A stretch of DNA of 6,973 bases from Labilibaculum sp. (GTDB lineage: Bacteria; Bacteroidota; Bacteroidia; Bacteroidales; Marinifilaceae). The notes under the pieces are model-generated. The model was not told the DNA's origin. It saw nothing but the letters and a program-made list of their open reading frames with translations, and did no database searches. Shown one piece after another: positions 5,871 through 6,973 of the stretch. The position numbers were made by a program, and so were the translations under genes. Within the stretch, counting starts at the first letter, position 1, and every line of letters starts with the position of its first letter. The stretch is from positions 4,181-11,153 of the forward strand of contig JADGFH010000126.1 in NCBI GenBank assembly GCA_016743925.1, given 5' to 3'.

Positions 5871-6256
5871 TTTTTTGCATCTTCTTCTGTTTTAAGGATT
5901 AATACTATTTCAATTTAACAATTCACGAACAAATAAAAACTGATATTTATCATGAAACATGTATCTTAATGCTCATTTTGTAAAACAAATGCACTCAATA
6001 CCAGCTAATTCACCAGTAAACACAGGAGGTAAACAGTATATTCTAGTGTTAAAATTCTTCAATAGTTTTAACATTTGAAAAATTCATAATTTTAGTTTGC
6101 TTATTTTGAATACTTTGAAAATTAATATTTGTTAAACTTCAATAAAAACGCCTGTTTGGTTTCGTAAGTTTAGATTTTTTGCGTACTTTCAAAGTACAAA
6201 GATTAATCGAAAAGGCTTAACGAAGCCGAACATGTGCGCAAGAAAAGAAACCGGTT
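5871..6256. other. Long AT-rich intergenic region with inverted repeats
   Basis: No coding frame of note is seen here. It holds an A/T-rich inverted repeat (TGTTAAAA 6047-6054 / TTTTAACA 6066-6073, extendable to 10 pairs). It also holds a perfect 15-bp palindrome, GTACTTT-C-AAAGTAC (6183-6197), and a small hairpin, GGCTT-AACG-AAGCC (6214-6227). An orphan AGGAGGT at 6024-6030 has no start codon at a useful distance. The region probably carries the upstream control signals of hpf and of the 150-aa gene. Confidence 0.5.
6183..6197. promoter_or_regulatory. Perfect palindrome, candidate operator upstream of hpf
   Basis: GTACTTT and AAAGTAC flank a single C. A 15-bp symmetric site about 75 bp before a likely promoter has the size of a dimeric-regulator operator. 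A half-site-like TACTTTGAA also occurs about 75 bp to the left. The regulator is unknown. Confidence 0.35.
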
Positions 6257-6264
6257 TATATTTA
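6257..6264 (+). promoter_or_regulatory. Weak -7 box candidate for hpf
   Basis: TATATTTA matches TAnnTTTG at all but the last base. It would start transcription near 6270, about 48 nt before the hpf ATG. No -33 element is evident at the right distance, so the call is tentative. Confidence 0.3.
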
Positions 6265-6278
6265 TCAGAATATTAACT

Positions 6279-6310
6279 TATACACCCGTGTGTATATCAA
6301 ATATAGGAGG
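6279..6310 (+). promoter_or_regulatory. Hairpin next to the hpf ribosome binding site
   Basis: TATACAC (6279-6285) pairs with GTGTATA (6290-6296) around CCGT. AGGAGG follows at 6305-6310, with seven bases to the ATG at 6318. The stem is close to the Shine-Dalgarno but does not include it. It could be a DNA operator or a 5' end stabiliser, or it could modulate initiation. The AGGAGG decides the start codon of hpf. Confidence 0.45.
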
Positions 6311-6317
6311 AATTGTG

Positions 6318-6614
6318 ATGAACATGAAAATGCAATCCGTGGGATTTAAAGCAGATAGTAAACTAGAGGCTTTTATCAACCAAAAATTAAAGAAACTTGA
6401 GAAATTAGATAGTACAATTACAGGTTACGATGTAATACTTAATGTTGACAAATCAAGTACAAGAGATAATAAAGTTGTTGAGGTAAAAATGAATGTTCCA
6501 GGAAGTGAACTATTTGCAAAAAAGAAAAGCAAAACATTTGAAGAGGCTGCCGATCAGGTTTCAGAAGCTTTAAGAACACAGATATTAAAATACAAAGAAA
6601 TTAAAACCAAATAA
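6318..6614 (+). CDS. hpf: Ribosome hibernation-promoting factor, short form
   Basis: This 98-aa protein is of the HPF/YfiA (ribosome-associated inhibitor A) family. It shows the family's beta-alpha-beta-beta-beta-alpha pattern: MKMQSVGFKADSKLEAFINQ at the N-terminus, helix KLKKLEKLD, strands YDVILNVDKSS and KVVEVKMNVPG, and the C-terminal helix FEEAADQVSEALRTQILKYK. The many Lys residues fit binding in the decoding region of the 30S subunit, where the protein blocks tRNA and mRNA and preserves idle ribosomes. The length is that of the short form, without the C-terminal dimerisation domain of long HPF. I chose ATG 6318 over an in-frame ATG at 6234 because AGGAGG lies seven bases upstream and the family begins here. 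It is monocistronic, ending at a strong terminator. It is expected to rise in stationary phase; the leader has possible regulatory structures. Confidence 0.92.
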   Translation: MNMKMQSVGFKADSKLEAFINQKLKKLEKLDSTITGYDVILNVDKSSTRDNKVVEVKMNVPGSELFAKKKSKTFEEAADQVSEALRTQILKYKEIKTK

Positions 6615-6624
6615 CAAATTGGCT

Positions 6625-6653
6625 AACCTCCGCAAATAGCGGAGGTTTTTTTT
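6625..6653 (+). terminator. Intrinsic terminator of hpf
   Basis: CCTCCGC (6627-6633) pairs perfectly with GCGGAGG (6639-6645) around AAATA, extendable by two A-T pairs. Eight T residues (6646-6653) follow. This is a textbook factor-independent terminator and separates hpf from the sigma-factor gene. Confidence 0.92.
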
Positions 6654-6721
6654 ATTCTCCTTTCCCAAAGAACTTTAACTTTTCTTCACATTTTTTCCCA
6701 GCAATTAGTAGATTAAATTTC

Positions 6722-6729
6722 TATTTTTG
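6722..6729 (+). promoter_or_regulatory. Weak -7 box candidate for the sigma-factor gene
   Basis: TATTTTTG matches TAnnTTTG, only about 25 nt before the ATG. The leader would be very short, and no -33 element is seen. The AAGGAGA ribosome site follows at 6739-6745. Confidence 0.3.
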
Positions 6730-6753
6730 AGAAATTCCAAGGAGAATGTGAAC

Positions 6754-6973
6754 ATGCAAATATCCACCCCCACTAGAGACATTGAATTCGAAAATAGTTT
6801 CAAAGAGTATTATTCTCCTTTGTGCAAGTATGCTTATTCCTTAATACCGAACCAGGATTTGTGTGAAGATCTGGTGCAGGAAATCTTCCTTAAAATTTGG
6901 GATAAAAAACCAAATATCAATAATTCTCTTTCGTCCTATCTTTATCGAGCAACAAAAAATGCATGCATAGATG
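6754..6973 (+). CDS. ECF (sigma-70 family) sigma factor, N-terminal part (cut by window edge)
   Basis: The first 73 residues are present. Residues 16-50 match sigma region 2: FKEYYSPLCKYAYSL, then CEDLVQEIFLKIW, where DLVQEIF is the hallmark core-RNA-polymerase-binding helix. Residues 60-73 (LSSYLYRATKNACID) correspond to the -10-recognising end of region 2. The region 4 half lies beyond the window. ECF factors of this kind in Bacteroidota often pair with a FecR-type anti-sigma factor and a SusC/TonB-dependent receptor, but the partner genes would be to the right and are not seen. The start is ATG 6754, eight bases after AAGGAGA. An earlier ATG at 6746 is followed at once by TGA and cannot encode this protein. 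No promoter is clear beyond a weak TATTTTTG at 6722-6729. Confidence 0.9.
   Translation, partial: MQISTPTRDIEFENSFKEYYSPLCKYAYSLIPNQDLCEDLVQEIFLKIWDKKPNINNSLSSYLYRATKNACID

Noticed and set aside
6024..6030. Orphan AGGAGGT suggesting a small gene near 6046
   Set aside because: The nearest possible start (GTG 6046) is too far away and opens only ten codons inside an inverted repeat.
6234..6317. N-terminal extension of hpf from ATG 6234
   Set aside because: The extension (MRKKRNRF...) is not family-like, contains the hairpin and Shine-Dalgarno sequence, and AGGAGG is ideally placed for ATG 6318.
6746..6751. ATG at 6746 as the sigma-factor start
   Set aside because: It is followed directly by TGA. 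The frame at ATG 6754 gives the conserved ECF region 2.

Overview
The window looks like a chromosomal segment of a Bacteroidota bacterium, probably a free-living or marine Bacteroidales/Marinilabiliales relative. The evidence is AT-rich DNA, TAnnTTTG-type -7 promoter boxes, an acid-rich sequence after the Cys of a lipoprotein, an ECF sigma factor of the type common in this phylum, and a short hibernation-promoting factor. The genus assignment is inference.

Layout. (1) 1-143 (-) is the 5' end of a lipoprotein gene with a recognisable promoter and an FNR/CRP-like palindrome about 41 bp upstream of the predicted transcription start. (2) 288-618 (-) is the decayed N-terminal arm of an AraC-family regulator, with one frameshift and one internal stop. 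(3) 683-1927 (-) is a 414-aa protein of unknown function. (4) 1928-2170 is a divergent intergenic region. Its right half (2075-2146) holds four mutually complementary CTGWCAR elements at 19/21/19-nt spacing, and the first pair forms a terminator-like hairpin followed by T6. (5) 2171-4831 (+) is a two-gene cassette: an ABC-type/AAA ATPase followed 3 nt later by an HNH nuclease. This matches the PtuA-PtuB architecture of Septu anti-phage systems. (6) 4880-5195 is a degenerate 21-bp tandem array of about 14-15 units built on TTGCTAT/ATAGCAA half-sites. (7) 5239-5361 (+) is a possible 40-aa gene ending directly at a strong hairpin that also serves the convergent 150-aa hypothetical gene at 5418-5870 (-). 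(8) 5871-6317 is a long leader region with several inverted repeats upstream of hpf (6318-6614, +), which ends at a clear intrinsic terminator. (9) 6754-6973 (+) is the start of an ECF sigma-factor gene, cut by the window edge.

How it fits together. The centre is a defence cassette: the ATPase would sense and license, and the HNH protein would cut nucleic acid. Its leader has the layout of an attenuator or a phased operator, and a separate 21-bp repeat array follows it. The flanks show signs of an accessory locus: a broken regulator, a hypothetical gene, repeats, and mixed codon use inside the ATPase. The right end (hpf and the sigma factor) looks like ordinary housekeeping or stress genes. 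The least explained elements are the CTGWCAR leader and the 21-bp array.
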